A stretch of 64,000 nucleotides of DNA from Fibrobacter sp. UWR2. Its GTDB lineage: Bacteria; Fibrobacterota; Fibrobacteria; Fibrobacterales; Fibrobacteraceae. Where the stretch lies: positions 1-64,000 of the forward strand of contig NZ_MWQE01000004.1 in NCBI RefSeq assembly GCF_002210285.1. The letters are read 5' to 3'. Below the pieces are notes generated by a model. The model saw only the letters and a list, made by a program, of their open reading frames with translations, had not been told where the DNA came from and made no database searches. Positions 7,396 to 14,679 of the stretch are shown one piece after another. A program made the translations under genes and the position numbers. Position 1 is the first letter of the stretch. Each line of letters begins with the position of its first letter.

Positions 7396-8292
7396 CTACC
7401 TTGCCACTACGAGCATCTGGGATGCGCTTTCGAGGATTTCGTTGTCGAGCGTGTCGCGGTCGTTGTTGCGCATAAGTTCCTTGCTCCACATTACAAGGTG
7501 CGAGAGCAGGCGGAAGTTGCGGCGGCAGATCTGGGCGGCGCGTTCGATGCAGTTGCCTTCGTACTTGGGGAAACGGCTCTCGATGAACGCCTTCACGTCG
7601 GCGTTGTCCAGGAGCTTCGCCCTGCACGGTGCGCTGATGCGGCTGTTCAGCTGGGCGTAGTGGTTCTTGTCGCCCTGGACATTCTTTTCGAGGCGCGGCA
7701 TGCCGCAGAGAGCGATGCCGACGCCCGCCTTGTCGTGGACGCGGCGGATGAGTTCGAGCGCACGGTAGGGCAGGTGCTCGGCCTCGTCGATGATGACCAG
7801 ACGGCCCGAGTCGTTCAGCTTGTTCACGACGCGCACGAGCTTTTCGTGCAGGCTTCCGCGTTCGTCGAGACCGAGTTCTGCGCAGAGCTCGTCGAAGAGA
7901 GCCTTGGCGGTGTAGCCGTGGTCCGCCTCGATAAGGATGACGCTCGGGTGGGCCTTGGCGAATGCCTTGAGCGCGGTGGTCTTGCCGCAGCCCGCGTCAC
8001 CCGTGAGCATGCCGCAAATCTGGTGGCTGAGCACCAGCGAGCAGAACTTGTGGATGGTCTTGAAGCACTTGGTCTGCACGATGCCTTCGCTCTGCTTGAT
8101 GGTGTCGCGCTGCGCCTCGATTTCGAGGAAGTCCTTCACCTTGTCGCAGATGGCGTCGATGTCGCCGGTGTAGGTGCCCTTGATGAAGTAGCTGAGCGTG
8201 GCGGGGCTTATGCCCATGGCGTTCGCCACCTTGGTCTGCGAGGCCCCGTTTCGGACCATGTAGTCCTTGAGTTGCTTGATGATTGCGTCCAT
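7396..8292 (-). CDS. MuB-like transposition ATPase
   Basis: 298 residues. The N-terminal HTH (ASQTKVANAMGISPATLSYFIKG) is followed by an AAA+ core with Walker A GDAGCGKTTALKAF (about residue 100) and Walker B LVIIDEAEHLP (about 165). This is the MuB architecture: an ATP-dependent DNA-binding protein that selects target DNA, activates MuA and gives target immunity. It lies downstream of the transposase with one small gene between, as in Mu (A then B). Confidence 0.9.
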   Translation of the reverse strand: MDAIIKQLKDYMVRNGASQTKVANAMGISPATLSYFIKGTYTGDIDAICDKVKDFLEIEAQRDTIKQSEGIVQTKCFKTIHKFCSLVLSHQICGMLTGDAGCGKTTALKAFAKAHPSVILIEADHGYTAKALFDELCAELGLDERGSLHEKLVRVVNKLNDSGRLVIIDEAEHLPYRALELIRRVHDKAGVGIALCGMPRLEKNVQGDKNHYAQLNSRISAPCRAKLLDNADVKAFIESRFPKYEGNCIERAAQICRRNFRLLSHLVMWSKELMRNNDRDTLDNEILESASQMLVVAR

Positions 8293-8413
8293 ATTCTATC
8301 CTTTATGGTTGCTGGGTTAAAAAGGGGTGCCTCCGGGGGCGGTTTTCAGGGAGACAAGTGTTGTGTTGCGGCAAAGTGTGCCTGCCCCCATTGGCGAAGT
8401 CTTGAGCAAATCT

Positions 8414-8608
8414 TTAGATGAGTCCGTGTTCGGCGATCCGTTCCTTTACCCGGAAGTAGGTGCGGATTTCGCTTTTCATCAGGCAGGGCGGCATCTTGCC
8501 GCCGTTCCTGATGATGCGGAGCGCCTTTTCCACGTTGTTCTTGGCGACGGGCCCTGCCACGGCGTGGTAGATCTTGAGCATGGTGCCCGGGTCGATGTTC
8601 TTGTCCAT
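8414..8608 (-). CDS. Small early protein between MuA and MuB (64 aa)
   Basis: From MDKNIDPGTMLKIYHAVAGP. The ATG overlaps the MuA stop (TAATG), so it is translationally coupled to the transposase. The sequence is mostly helical with a basic middle (ALRIIRNGGKMPPCLMKSEI). No family is recognised. The 120 bp between it and the MuB start hold no other gene. Confidence 0.6.
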   Translation of the reverse strand: MDKNIDPGTMLKIYHAVAGPVAKNNVEKALRIIRNGGKMPPCLMKSEIRTYFRVKERIAEHGLI

Positions 8609-10557
8609 TACATTGCCTCGCTTGTGGTGAGTTCGTCCCATAGGTCGGTGCTGGGCTTTTCTTCCACGTCGCCGTCGAAGATGTTGTAGATGTCGGCGTT
8701 ACCGACCTTCTTGTCTGCCTTGAGTTCCTGCGCGTCCTTGTCGTGGCGCGTGAGGTGCGTGGGGCCCTGCGGCACGAAGATGTCCTGCGGGCCCACGGCG
8801 CTGCGCATGGCGCTGATGTATTCCGCCGCCTGCTCCTTCTTCATGTCGGGGCAGATTTCCTTGAGGAGCTTCTCTTCGTGGCGCTTGCGGGCGACACCTT
8901 CGGCAATCTGCGCCTTGCCCACGGCATCGTCGTCCTTGACCATGGCACCCACGGCGCTCTGCAGGGTGCATTCGCCGATAAGCTTCTTGTTCAGGTCGTA
9001 GCACCAGGCGGTGCGCATGTCGTCGGGGTCGTAGCGGAAGATGACCTCGCGGCCCTTCCATACCGGCATCCATTCCGCCCAGTACCAGGTGTCGAGCTGT
9101 GCCAGGTGGAAGCCCATGTGCATGATGCGGCCCGACACGGTGCGGCTCACCAGCATGGAGAGAGTCTCGCGGCTCACCCTGCGCATGGGTTCGCGCTTCA
9201 CGATTTCTTCGTTCCAGAGCTGAGAACGCGTTTTGCCGTTGTGGTGCTTGCCCTGGCAAGGGAGTCCGGGGAACACGTTCTGCATGTAGTCCTGCGCCAT
9301 GTCGTAGAACTCTTCCCAGGTGGCGAAGTCGCCACGCTTGAGCACGCCCTTCAGGGGCTCCGGCTTCTCGACCACGTTGCCGCCCTTGTAGCTATTGAAT
9401 AGCTTATCAAGGCTTCCTTTAATGATCAAGAAGTTGCGTTCAATGATCTTTGCGCGGGCGTTGCGGACTATGGCGAAGTGCATCTTGATGCCGAGGCGGC
9501 TTGCCATGGATTCGGCATACTGCTCGTCTTCCACAATCTGGTGACCACGGCTTTGGCCGGAGAAGTCGCGGTTACGGTATTCTCGACCGTTGTCCACGTA
9601 GATTTCTTCCGGAAGACCGTAGCGTTCGATGCCGTTGCGCATGGCACGCAGGGTGTTCTCGGTGCCCGGGGCGTCGTGGTGCAGACACCAGCCCATGGGC
9701 ATGTAGGTCTTGAAGTCCATGAACAGCGTGATGTAGCAGGTGGCGGGCTTTTCTTGCCCCTGCACCTTCACGAACACGTCCCATGTGCGGGTATCGCCTA
9801 CCCACACCTGCCCCGCCTTCAGGTCGGAGTAGTCGCGGTCCAGGTGGTAGCCCTTGTTATCGTAGAACTTCTTCTTGCCTTCGCGGGCAAAGTAGATGAC
9901 ATCGGGGGCGAACTCGCTCTTGAGCCTGCGCACGAATGCCGACTTGCTCGGGAAATCGTCTTCGCCCTTGCATTCGCCGCGTTCCTTCGCCTTGCCGAAC
10001 GCAATCATCCAGCTGGAAAACGCGCTCAGCTTGTTTGCGGTAAGGTAGGCGGTCTTGAAGTCGTCGAACATCGTGTCGGTCACGGTGGAGCGCATGGTCT
10101 CGCGGTGGTTGATGAGCGAAATCTTGCCGCCGTCCTCGACCGAGGCGCGCTGGCGGTAGATGCTCTTGATGCTCGTCTTCATTTCGGGGTGGGCCTTGTT
10201 CCACTCGTCCACGAAACGCCCGAGTTCCTTTGTGCCCGTGATGCCTTCGCACTTGAGCAAAATGAGAGTCCACTTGTCGAAGTTCTTCTTTGCGCGGTCG
10301 GTGGCGCGGTCATAGCTTCTGATGACCGTCTCCACGTCCTCTGCGCGGGTGGCGACTTCGGGGGCTTCGGGCAGGGTCTCCTGGACATAGCGGTTCGAGG
10401 CCTCGGCGGGAAGGCTGCGGACATCGATTTCGAGAACCTTGCGCCCGTCCTTTTCGCTCCAGCGGTAGTTCCACATGGAGACGCTACGGCGAACCTGCCT
10501 GTCGGATATCCCGAGAAGCTCCGCTGCCTTCGTTGAACTAATCCAGATCGGTTTCAT
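8608..10557 (-). CDS. MuA-like DDE transposase
   Basis: 649 residues. It begins with a winged/MerR-like HTH (ISSTKAAELLGISDRQVRRSV). The RNase H-fold catalytic domain shows the DDE triad: D in VGDTRTWD, D in EEIYVDNGREY, and E in RAKIIERNF. Downstream is the beta-barrel and C-terminal segment that recruits MuB in Mu. It carries out strand transfer during integration and replicative transposition. Length is close to MuA (663 aa). The 5-bp flanking duplication at the prophage ends fits its expected chemistry. Confidence 0.93.
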   Translation of the reverse strand: MKPIWISSTKAAELLGISDRQVRRSVSMWNYRWSEKDGRKVLEIDVRSLPAEASNRYVQETLPEAPEVATRAEDVETVIRSYDRATDRAKKNFDKWTLILLKCEGITGTKELGRFVDEWNKAHPEMKTSIKSIYRQRASVEDGGKISLINHRETMRSTVTDTMFDDFKTAYLTANKLSAFSSWMIAFGKAKERGECKGEDDFPSKSAFVRRLKSEFAPDVIYFAREGKKKFYDNKGYHLDRDYSDLKAGQVWVGDTRTWDVFVKVQGQEKPATCYITLFMDFKTYMPMGWCLHHDAPGTENTLRAMRNGIERYGLPEEIYVDNGREYRNRDFSGQSRGHQIVEDEQYAESMASRLGIKMHFAIVRNARAKIIERNFLIIKGSLDKLFNSYKGGNVVEKPEPLKGVLKRGDFATWEEFYDMAQDYMQNVFPGLPCQGKHHNGKTRSQLWNEEIVKREPMRRVSRETLSMLVSRTVSGRIMHMGFHLAQLDTWYWAEWMPVWKGREVIFRYDPDDMRTAWCYDLNKKLIGECTLQSAVGAMVKDDDAVGKAQIAEGVARKRHEEKLLKEICPDMKKEQAAEYISAMRSAVGPQDIFVPQGPTHLTRHDKDAQELKADKKVGNADIYNIFDGDVEEKPSTDLWDELTTSEAM

Positions 10558-10724
10558 TAGCGGCTAGCCCTTCCGATGTAGAATGCACGGACGCGCTTGG
10601 TGCGCATGCATTCGCCGCAGAAGTGGTCCTGGTTCACGGTGATGCGTGCTTCCTTGCCGCAGATGTCGCAGTTTCGGTTGAGCGATACGGGAACGATGGT
10701 GTGAAGAGGGATGCTCGTAGTCAT
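10557..10724 (-). CDS. Small zinc-ribbon protein before MuA (55 aa)
   Basis: MTTSIPLHTIVPVSLNRNCD continues with a CxxC (CDICGK) and a second CxxC (FCGECM) about 17 residues later, a compact zinc ribbon. AAGGAG lies before the ATG, and its stop overlaps the MuA start as TAATG. Probably a small DNA- or protein-binding regulator; exact role unknown. Confidence 0.7.
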   Translation of the reverse strand: MTTSIPLHTIVPVSLNRNCDICGKEARITVNQDHFCGECMRTKRVRAFYIGRASR

Positions 10725-10769
10725 TGTGGATCTCCTTGTGAGTGGAAGTTTAAGGGCGTGCTTGGTCGG

Positions 10770-11573
10770 CTATTCCAGCTGGTCGAGTGCGCGGGTGATG
10801 AGGAACTTCACGAACTCCTTGTTGTTGGGGAACGTGTGGCCCTCGTTGTAGAGCTTGAGCTTCGCGGCGTTGATTTTTTCGGTCAAGGGCTTCGGGAAGG
10901 TCATCGACGGCATCATGTTGGGGAACAGTTCGCACTGCACGGACTCTTCGGCAGGGGCGACCGTCGTGGCGTCGGTGGCCGCCGCGTAGTCGATTTTGCG
11001 GCGCACGGCGTACTTGCCCGTCTTGCGGATGGTCGGGAGCACGTCTTCGACGACCCACTTCTCGAACTTGCGGGCGTCGGGCATGCGGCTACGCATGATG
11101 AGACGGTAGAGGTCGGGTTCGTTGATGGCGATCATAGCACGGCCTTGTCCGTTGGCGTCCTTGACCGTGATCTTCTTGCAGAGTTCGGTTTCGCCTTCCA
11201 CCATGTCCTTCGAGTCGGTCACCTTGTCGCAGTGAGCGGCGATTGCCGCCTTGGTGTTCTTGTAGCCGAGAACCTTGCACACGTCGTTGGCGACGAACCA
11301 CACTTCCTTGTTCTCGTCCTGCACCATACGGATATCGGCTCCGTTGAAGATACGGTAGCGCAGCTTGAGCGCGGTCGCGGTGGTCGGGTCGAGCTCTTCT
11401 GCCTTGGGCGGTTCTTCCTTGACGGCGGGCAGGGTCTCGCCACGGACTTCACGGTCGAAGTCGGTATCACCTTCGCCCTGGATTTCGGGTTCTTTTTCGG
11501 GGAGCTGGTCTAACGATTCGTTAGAGCAGGTCTCGGCATTTTCGGGTTCTTCGTCGAAAATTTTCTTGATCAT
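10770..11573 (-). CDS. BRO-N domain protein (antirepressor-like)
   Basis: 267 residues. An acidic N-terminal ~75 residues precedes a BRO-N domain (about 75-185): IRMVQDENKEVWFVANDVCKVLGYKN, ending MPDARKFEKWVVEDVLPTIRKTG. BRO-N proteins occur as phage antirepressors and DNA-binding regulators. The C-terminal 80 residues are distinct and include a helical segment. It is the second gene of the early operon, a usual place for a regulator of the lysis-lysogeny switch. A GGAG site precedes the start, which overlaps the upstream stop. Confidence 0.75.
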   Translation of the reverse strand: MIKKIFDEEPENAETCSNESLDQLPEKEPEIQGEGDTDFDREVRGETLPAVKEEPPKAEELDPTTATALKLRYRIFNGADIRMVQDENKEVWFVANDVCKVLGYKNTKAAIAAHCDKVTDSKDMVEGETELCKKITVKDANGQGRAMIAINEPDLYRLIMRSRMPDARKFEKWVVEDVLPTIRKTGKYAVRRKIDYAAATDATTVAPAEESVQCELFPNMMPSMTFPKPLTEKINAAKLKLYNEGHTFPNNKEFVKFLITRALDQLE

Positions 11574-11755
11574 TATGCGACTCCTTTGGTGGTGAGCCCC
11601 AGGTCCTTGAGGATGGGGGTAAGCTGGTTGTTGGTGCGGTAGCCAGTGGCTACTTCCCTTATGTATTGGGCGCTATAGGGCTTTCCGGCGATTTCGGAAA
11701 CCCTTTCGGCGGCCTTGCGCCATGAGAATTTCGTCACTGTAAGATTTTTATCCAT
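11573..11755 (-). CDS. Small HTH-like first early gene (Ner/Cro position)
   Basis: 60 residues: MDKNLTVTKFSWRKAAERVSE and then YSAQYIREVATGYRTNNQL, a pattern compatible with a short helix-turn-helix. It is the first gene transcribed leftward, directly opposite the repressor, the position of Ner in Mu. AGGAAC lies before the ATG. A negative regulator of early transcription is inferred from position; sequence similarity to Ner itself is not evident. Confidence 0.55.
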   Translation of the reverse strand: MDKNLTVTKFSWRKAAERVSEIAGKPYSAQYIREVATGYRTNNQLTPILKDLGLTTKGVA

Positions 11756-11786
11756 TTGGAAAAGTTCCTCGTCTTTTTTAACTTTT

Positions 11787-11840
11787 TGTAGTGGTGGTTA
11801 ATTACTACTACATTCCAAAATTAATCAAAGATTAATCAAA
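11787..11840. promoter_or_regulatory. Repressor/early-operon divergent control region
   Basis: The intergenic region between the divergent repressor and early operon holds an imperfect inverted repeat TGTAGTGGT (11787-11795) / ACTACTACA (11804-11812). Two copies of TTAATCAAA follow (11821-11829, 11832-11840), spaced 11 bp apart, about one helical turn. These are candidate operators for the HTH repressor or the Ner-position protein. Confidence 0.55.
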
Positions 11841-12364
11841 TGTCAAGAGAAAATTCAAAAAAGATTAATTTTTCTTCGGAAAATGTTCGAAATTTTGCCT
11901 CCGAGCGGTTTGGAACCCTGAAAAAACTTGCTGAAGCTATAGGCGTAAGTCAGCCAAACCTAACGCAAAGCCTATCTGGTAAGCGTCCTTTTGGCGCATC
12001 TTGGCGCGAAAGACTTGAAGATGTCGGCTTTTTTGAATGGCTTTCGCAAAAAAACGACAATTTAATCAAAGATGAATTAATCAAAGATTCCTCAAATGTC
12101 AAGGGGGAATCTGAAAATAGTGGAATTTTAGACATTTCAGGCGCTCTTGAGCTGTCGAACACGCCCGCAAGCCGCCTCGCCCAGCTCGTGGGGGTAAGCC
12201 CCGCCACGCTCGACTCCTGGCGGCAGGGCACCGCCACGCCCACTGTCGAGGAGCTCTCCCGCCTCTTCAACCAGGTCGTCGCCCTCGCCCTGAGCTCCCG
12301 CCACGCCACCACCACCCAAGCCCCCGCCGAACCCGAAGCACCCCCCGCCCAAGCTACCGCGTAG
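11840..12364 (+). CDS. Phage repressor with two HTH domains
   Basis: 174 residues. Residues 15-55 form an XRE-like HTH (RFGTLKKLAEAIGVSQPNLTQ) and residues 105-145 a second one (ASRLAQLVGVSPATLDSWR). The ~50-residue linker is hydrophilic, and the tail is rich in Ala/Pro/Thr. No LexA-type peptidase motif is seen. Divergent orientation to the early operon and operator-like repeats overlapping its start codon support the role of lysogeny repressor (functional analogue of Mu c). The repeat that covers its start recurs inside the gene at 12075-12103. Confidence 0.75.
   Translation: MSRENSKKINFSSENVRNFASERFGTLKKLAEAIGVSQPNLTQSLSGKRPFGASWRERLEDVGFFEWLSQKNDNLIKDELIKDSSNVKGESENSGILDISGALELSNTPASRLAQLVGVSPATLDSWRQGTATPTVEELSRLFNQVVALALSSRHATTTQAPAEPEAPPAQATA
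12075..12103. repeat. Internal copy of the operator/start-region repeat
   Basis: This 29-bp stretch matches 11819-11847, which covers the repressor start codon, at 27 of 29 positions. It carries TTAATCAAA at 12077-12085; another copy lies at 12062-12070. Candidate secondary repressor sites inside the repressor gene. Confidence 0.55.
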
Positions 12365-12393
12365 CGGGGAATATTATCGAGTTGAGGTTCTGA

Positions 12394-13146
12394 ATGTCTT
12401 CCAGCAGCATGTGCCAAACAGTCTATGATACCGTTCACACCGTTGTCTACGATACGGTGCATACCGTGTCGTTCGATACGGTCCGCACCTTCGATACCGT
12501 GAAGGTGCAACTTGATTCGGTCTTCACTATTGACCTTCTGAACAAGTCGCAGGAGTTCTATGTAAATGCGTTCGATGATGTCAAGTTTTTGCTTGGCGTT
12601 TTCGTTTCCATTTTCTGCGCTGTCGTAGGAGTCGCCTACCTTATAAATACTAGATGGACTATAGGTCGGATAAAGGAAGAAACGAGGCGTGGCGTTGAAG
12701 ACGAAACCAGCAAGGCTATCGCAAGATTTGAGGACGAGCAGAAAAAGAACTTGGAAAAATGCCGAAAGGAAATGGACGCCATTTCGTTGAGGTCGGCGAC
12801 CGTCACGAACAAAATGCTGTTCGCTATTCTCGCGCAAGCCAAGATAACGGAAGATTCCAACAACTCCCTCAGGATGTATCACATCCTTGTCAAGTTTGTC
12901 AATGACGAATTTGATGTTGTCCATATTACCTTGGTTGAAATTGCCGTGAAAGAAATGATGGTGAGGTTCTTTGGTTCCGTAGTCCACCCAGAACTCAATG
13001 CTACCGTCTGCAAAAACCTCTATGAAGAGCTGGGCAAATTTCGGCGCCGTATATACGACATTGACGATGCCGAAATCAAGAAGTTTGTCGAAGAATTTGA
13101 CCCGTTCATTACTGGCCTAAGAAAAGAACTGTCTGAAAGGTTCTAA
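12394..13146 (+). CDS. Accessory membrane protein with DTV repeats
   Basis: 250 residues. The N-terminal ~40 residues repeat a YDTVHTV/FDTV unit, visible in the DNA as repeated GATAC-GT blocks. A membrane segment lies at about 65-87 (LLGVFVSIFCAVVGVAYLI), followed by a charged coiled-coil stretch and a helical C-terminal domain. GAGG lies 7 bases before the ATG. It sits between the repressor and the Mor-like gene, outside the core Mu modules, so it is probably a lysogenically expressed accessory gene. Function unknown. Confidence 0.6.
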   Translation: MSSSSMCQTVYDTVHTVVYDTVHTVSFDTVRTFDTVKVQLDSVFTIDLLNKSQEFYVNAFDDVKFLLGVFVSIFCAVVGVAYLINTRWTIGRIKEETRRGVEDETSKAIARFEDEQKKNLEKCRKEMDAISLRSATVTNKMLFAILAQAKITEDSNNSLRMYHILVKFVNDEFDVVHITLVEIAVKEMMVRFFGSVVHPELNATVCKNLYEELGKFRRRIYDIDDAEIKKFVEEFDPFITGLRKELSERF

Positions 13147-13635
13147 TGCTTTTGAGAACCTTATTGCACAGGCGCAAAAGGCAATAAAAAAAATGAGTCC
13201 GTACAATTCCAAGCAGCGTCTAAAGGCGTCATCTCTAAGATAGCAGGCTGTTTTTTCTTTGGCGTAACTGAAGATGTCTTTCCACGTGCGCCACGAAAAA
13301 AGAAAACGAAAATCCTGCTTAAATGTTTTCCATATTGATTTCTTTTCCTTGTCTTCAATTTGATTAGTTTCCTTTGGCGGGTAGTTGTCGTGGCCGTTAA
13401 TGCGGTTGGCGACTGCTTCCAGGGCGTCCACGGTTCGCTTGTCCAGGACGATGTCCTGTCCCTTGCCGGTCATGCAGCAATGGATGCAGACGGTGCGCCC
13501 GTCAACGGTTTTAAGCGGGATGTGAAACTTGTCCTTCTTGCAGGCTTGGCACTTGAACTTTTTCATGTGCTTTCTTATGGGGTCGTTGTCGTCACCGACG
13601 GGTGCGGTGCGTTCGAATGTCGTGAAGTCGTTCAT
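13117..13635 (-). CDS. Zinc-ribbon membrane protein, accessory
   Basis: 172 residues. CQACKK and CIHCC, about 22 residues apart, form a zinc ribbon near residues 30-55. The middle is charged, and the C-terminus holds one hydrophobic segment (LYGLIFFIAFCACAI). It is transcribed toward the preceding gene, and their 3' ends overlap by 30 bp. Both belong to the accessory pocket between repressor and activator. Function unknown; a membrane-anchored partner of the neighbouring protein is possible. Confidence 0.55.
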   Translation of the reverse strand: MNDFTTFERTAPVGDDNDPIRKHMKKFKCQACKKDKFHIPLKTVDGRTVCIHCCMTGKGQDIVLDKRTVDALEAVANRINGHDNYPPKETNQIEDKEKKSIWKTFKQDFRFLFSWRTWKDIFSYAKEKTACYLRDDAFRRCLELYGLIFFIAFCACAIRFSKALEPFRQFFS

Positions 13636-13704
13636 GCTTTTTCCCTTGAAGATTTTTTATGTTGTTGTTTTTTTCACGCAATTTGATTATATTTGCAATA
13701 CAGA

Positions 13705-14001
13705 ATGAGCGTCTGGGATTCCCTTACAGTTGATGACTTGCCTAACGAGGACTTGAAATGGGTCGCGAAGTCCTTGGGGCTCGATGTCGCCAAACGTATC
13801 TGGAAGAAGTTCGCGGGCAACCATGTAGCCTGCCCAGCCCGGATGACGCCCAACGCAGTGCGCCGCTATATGCGCGACAATTTCGACAAGCCCGTTCACC
13901 AGCTTGCGTTTGAAACGGGTCTCAGCGAGCGAACGATCTACAGGTATATGAACTTTGTCGAGAAGAAGCCCGAGCAGTCGGGGCAGCTTAGCCTGTTCTA
14001 G
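13705..14001 (+). CDS. Mor/C-like late transcription activator
   Basis: 98 residues from ATG 13705. The sequence shows the Mor family layout: an N-terminal dimerisation part (LTVDDLPNEDLKWVAKSLGL), then MTPNAVRRYMRDNF, then an HTH (PVHQLAFETGLSERTIYRYM) and a Q..LSLF tail. In Mu, Mor activates the middle promoter and C the late promoters by binding palindromic sites. Only one such gene is seen here, so it may serve both roles. It sits upstream of all structural genes. An upstream in-frame TTG at 13693 is less likely. Confidence 0.8.
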   Translation: MSVWDSLTVDDLPNEDLKWVAKSLGLDVAKRIWKKFAGNHVACPARMTPNAVRRYMRDNFDKPVHQLAFETGLSERTIYRYMNFVEKKPEQSGQLSLF

Positions 14002-14003
14002 GG

Positions 14004-14543
14004 TCATTTGATTCCCTCCGTCAAGTGTTCCAAGAGTGTTTCCTTGAATCCTTCGATGTCTTCGGGCTGCACCACCATATATGGGCGTGCAGGGATGTTT
14101 GACCCTGGGTGGTGGACCTTTCCGTAGAATACCTTTGTTCCGTTACGCATAAAGGCGAGCGCCTTGTTATTCCGATGCCATATATCGTGCGCACTTGTCT
14201 TGCCGCCGAAGTTGAGTATGCGGGCGTAAACCTTGTTTGTGCCAACCGTGGCACTATCCTTGGTGCTGGACTTGACGAATGAACCCGACAAGTTCGACCC
14301 GCCCGTTCCCCTTGATATCAGGCGGCCCTTGCCGTACTTGCTGATTACCCACTTTTTGTTACCACCGATAAAGGAGTCCTTGGAACTGTAACGACCGCCT
14401 ACCTCGAAGTTGTATTCGATGGAGCTTTGCAGGTCCTTGGCGATGATTTTCATTGCCGTGGACATGTCTTTTGCCTTGTTATCGATGCCTTTTAGCGTGA
14501 TTTTGCAATTTTTGTCATCGATTTCAGCATTAATCATTTGCAT
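14004..14543 (-). CDS. gpG-like virion morphogenesis protein
   Basis: 179 residues. The pattern MSTAMKIIAKDLQSSIEYNF... ... GSNLSGSFVKSST...GTNKVYARILNFGG...IPARPYMVV matches Mu gpG / phage virion morphogenesis proteins (Y..I...G, RPF/RPY near the C-terminus). Mu gpG acts in head-tail joining. It is the last gene of the leftward late operon and converges on the Mor-like gene with a 2-bp gap. The -35 of a plus-strand promoter overlaps its start codon. Confidence 0.8.
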   Translation of the reverse strand: MQMINAEIDDKNCKITLKGIDNKAKDMSTAMKIIAKDLQSSIEYNFEVGGRYSSKDSFIGGNKKWVISKYGKGRLISRGTGGSNLSGSFVKSSTKDSATVGTNKVYARILNFGGKTSAHDIWHRNNKALAFMRNGTKVFYGKVHHPGSNIPARPYMVVQPEDIEGFKETLLEHLTEGIK

Positions 14544-14566
14544 TTCTCCTGAAAAAGTGGTATATT
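14538..14566 (+). promoter_or_regulatory. Sigma70-type promoter for candidate small RNA
   Basis: TTGCAT (14538-14543) and TATATT (14561-14566) are separated by exactly 17 bp. A start seven bases after the -10 box falls at A14573, the first base of the closing stem of the RNA below. Confidence 0.6.
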
Positions 14567-14572
14567 AGGGGT

Positions 14573-14679
14573 ATAGGATATGTGAGTAAGTGTAAAAGCC
14601 GGACACTTGGGTGGTCATACTAAGCTATGCTCATCGTATAATGGGAAGACGACGGTCCATTGACATATCCTATTTTTTT
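14573..14679 (+). ncRNA. Candidate phage small RNA between gpF and gpG
   Basis: About 107 nt, bounded by a predicted promoter start and an intrinsic terminator. Its two ends pair perfectly over 11 bp: ATAGGATATGT (14573-14583) with ACATATCCTAT (14663-14673), followed by a T run. Inside are a hairpin AAGTGT/ACACTT (14588-14608, 9-nt loop) and a second possible hairpin TCGT/ACGA (14134-offset bases, i.e. 14634-14652). The RNA runs opposite to the flanking late genes and overlaps the gpF stop codon. It has no ORF of note and matches no RNA family known to me. A regulatory RNA expressed from the prophage is inferred. Confidence 0.6.

Noticed and set aside
6679-8421. Plus-strand ORF of 580 codons
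   Set aside because: Complement of MuB, gp16 and DUF3164; it is a shadow of GC-biased third positions.
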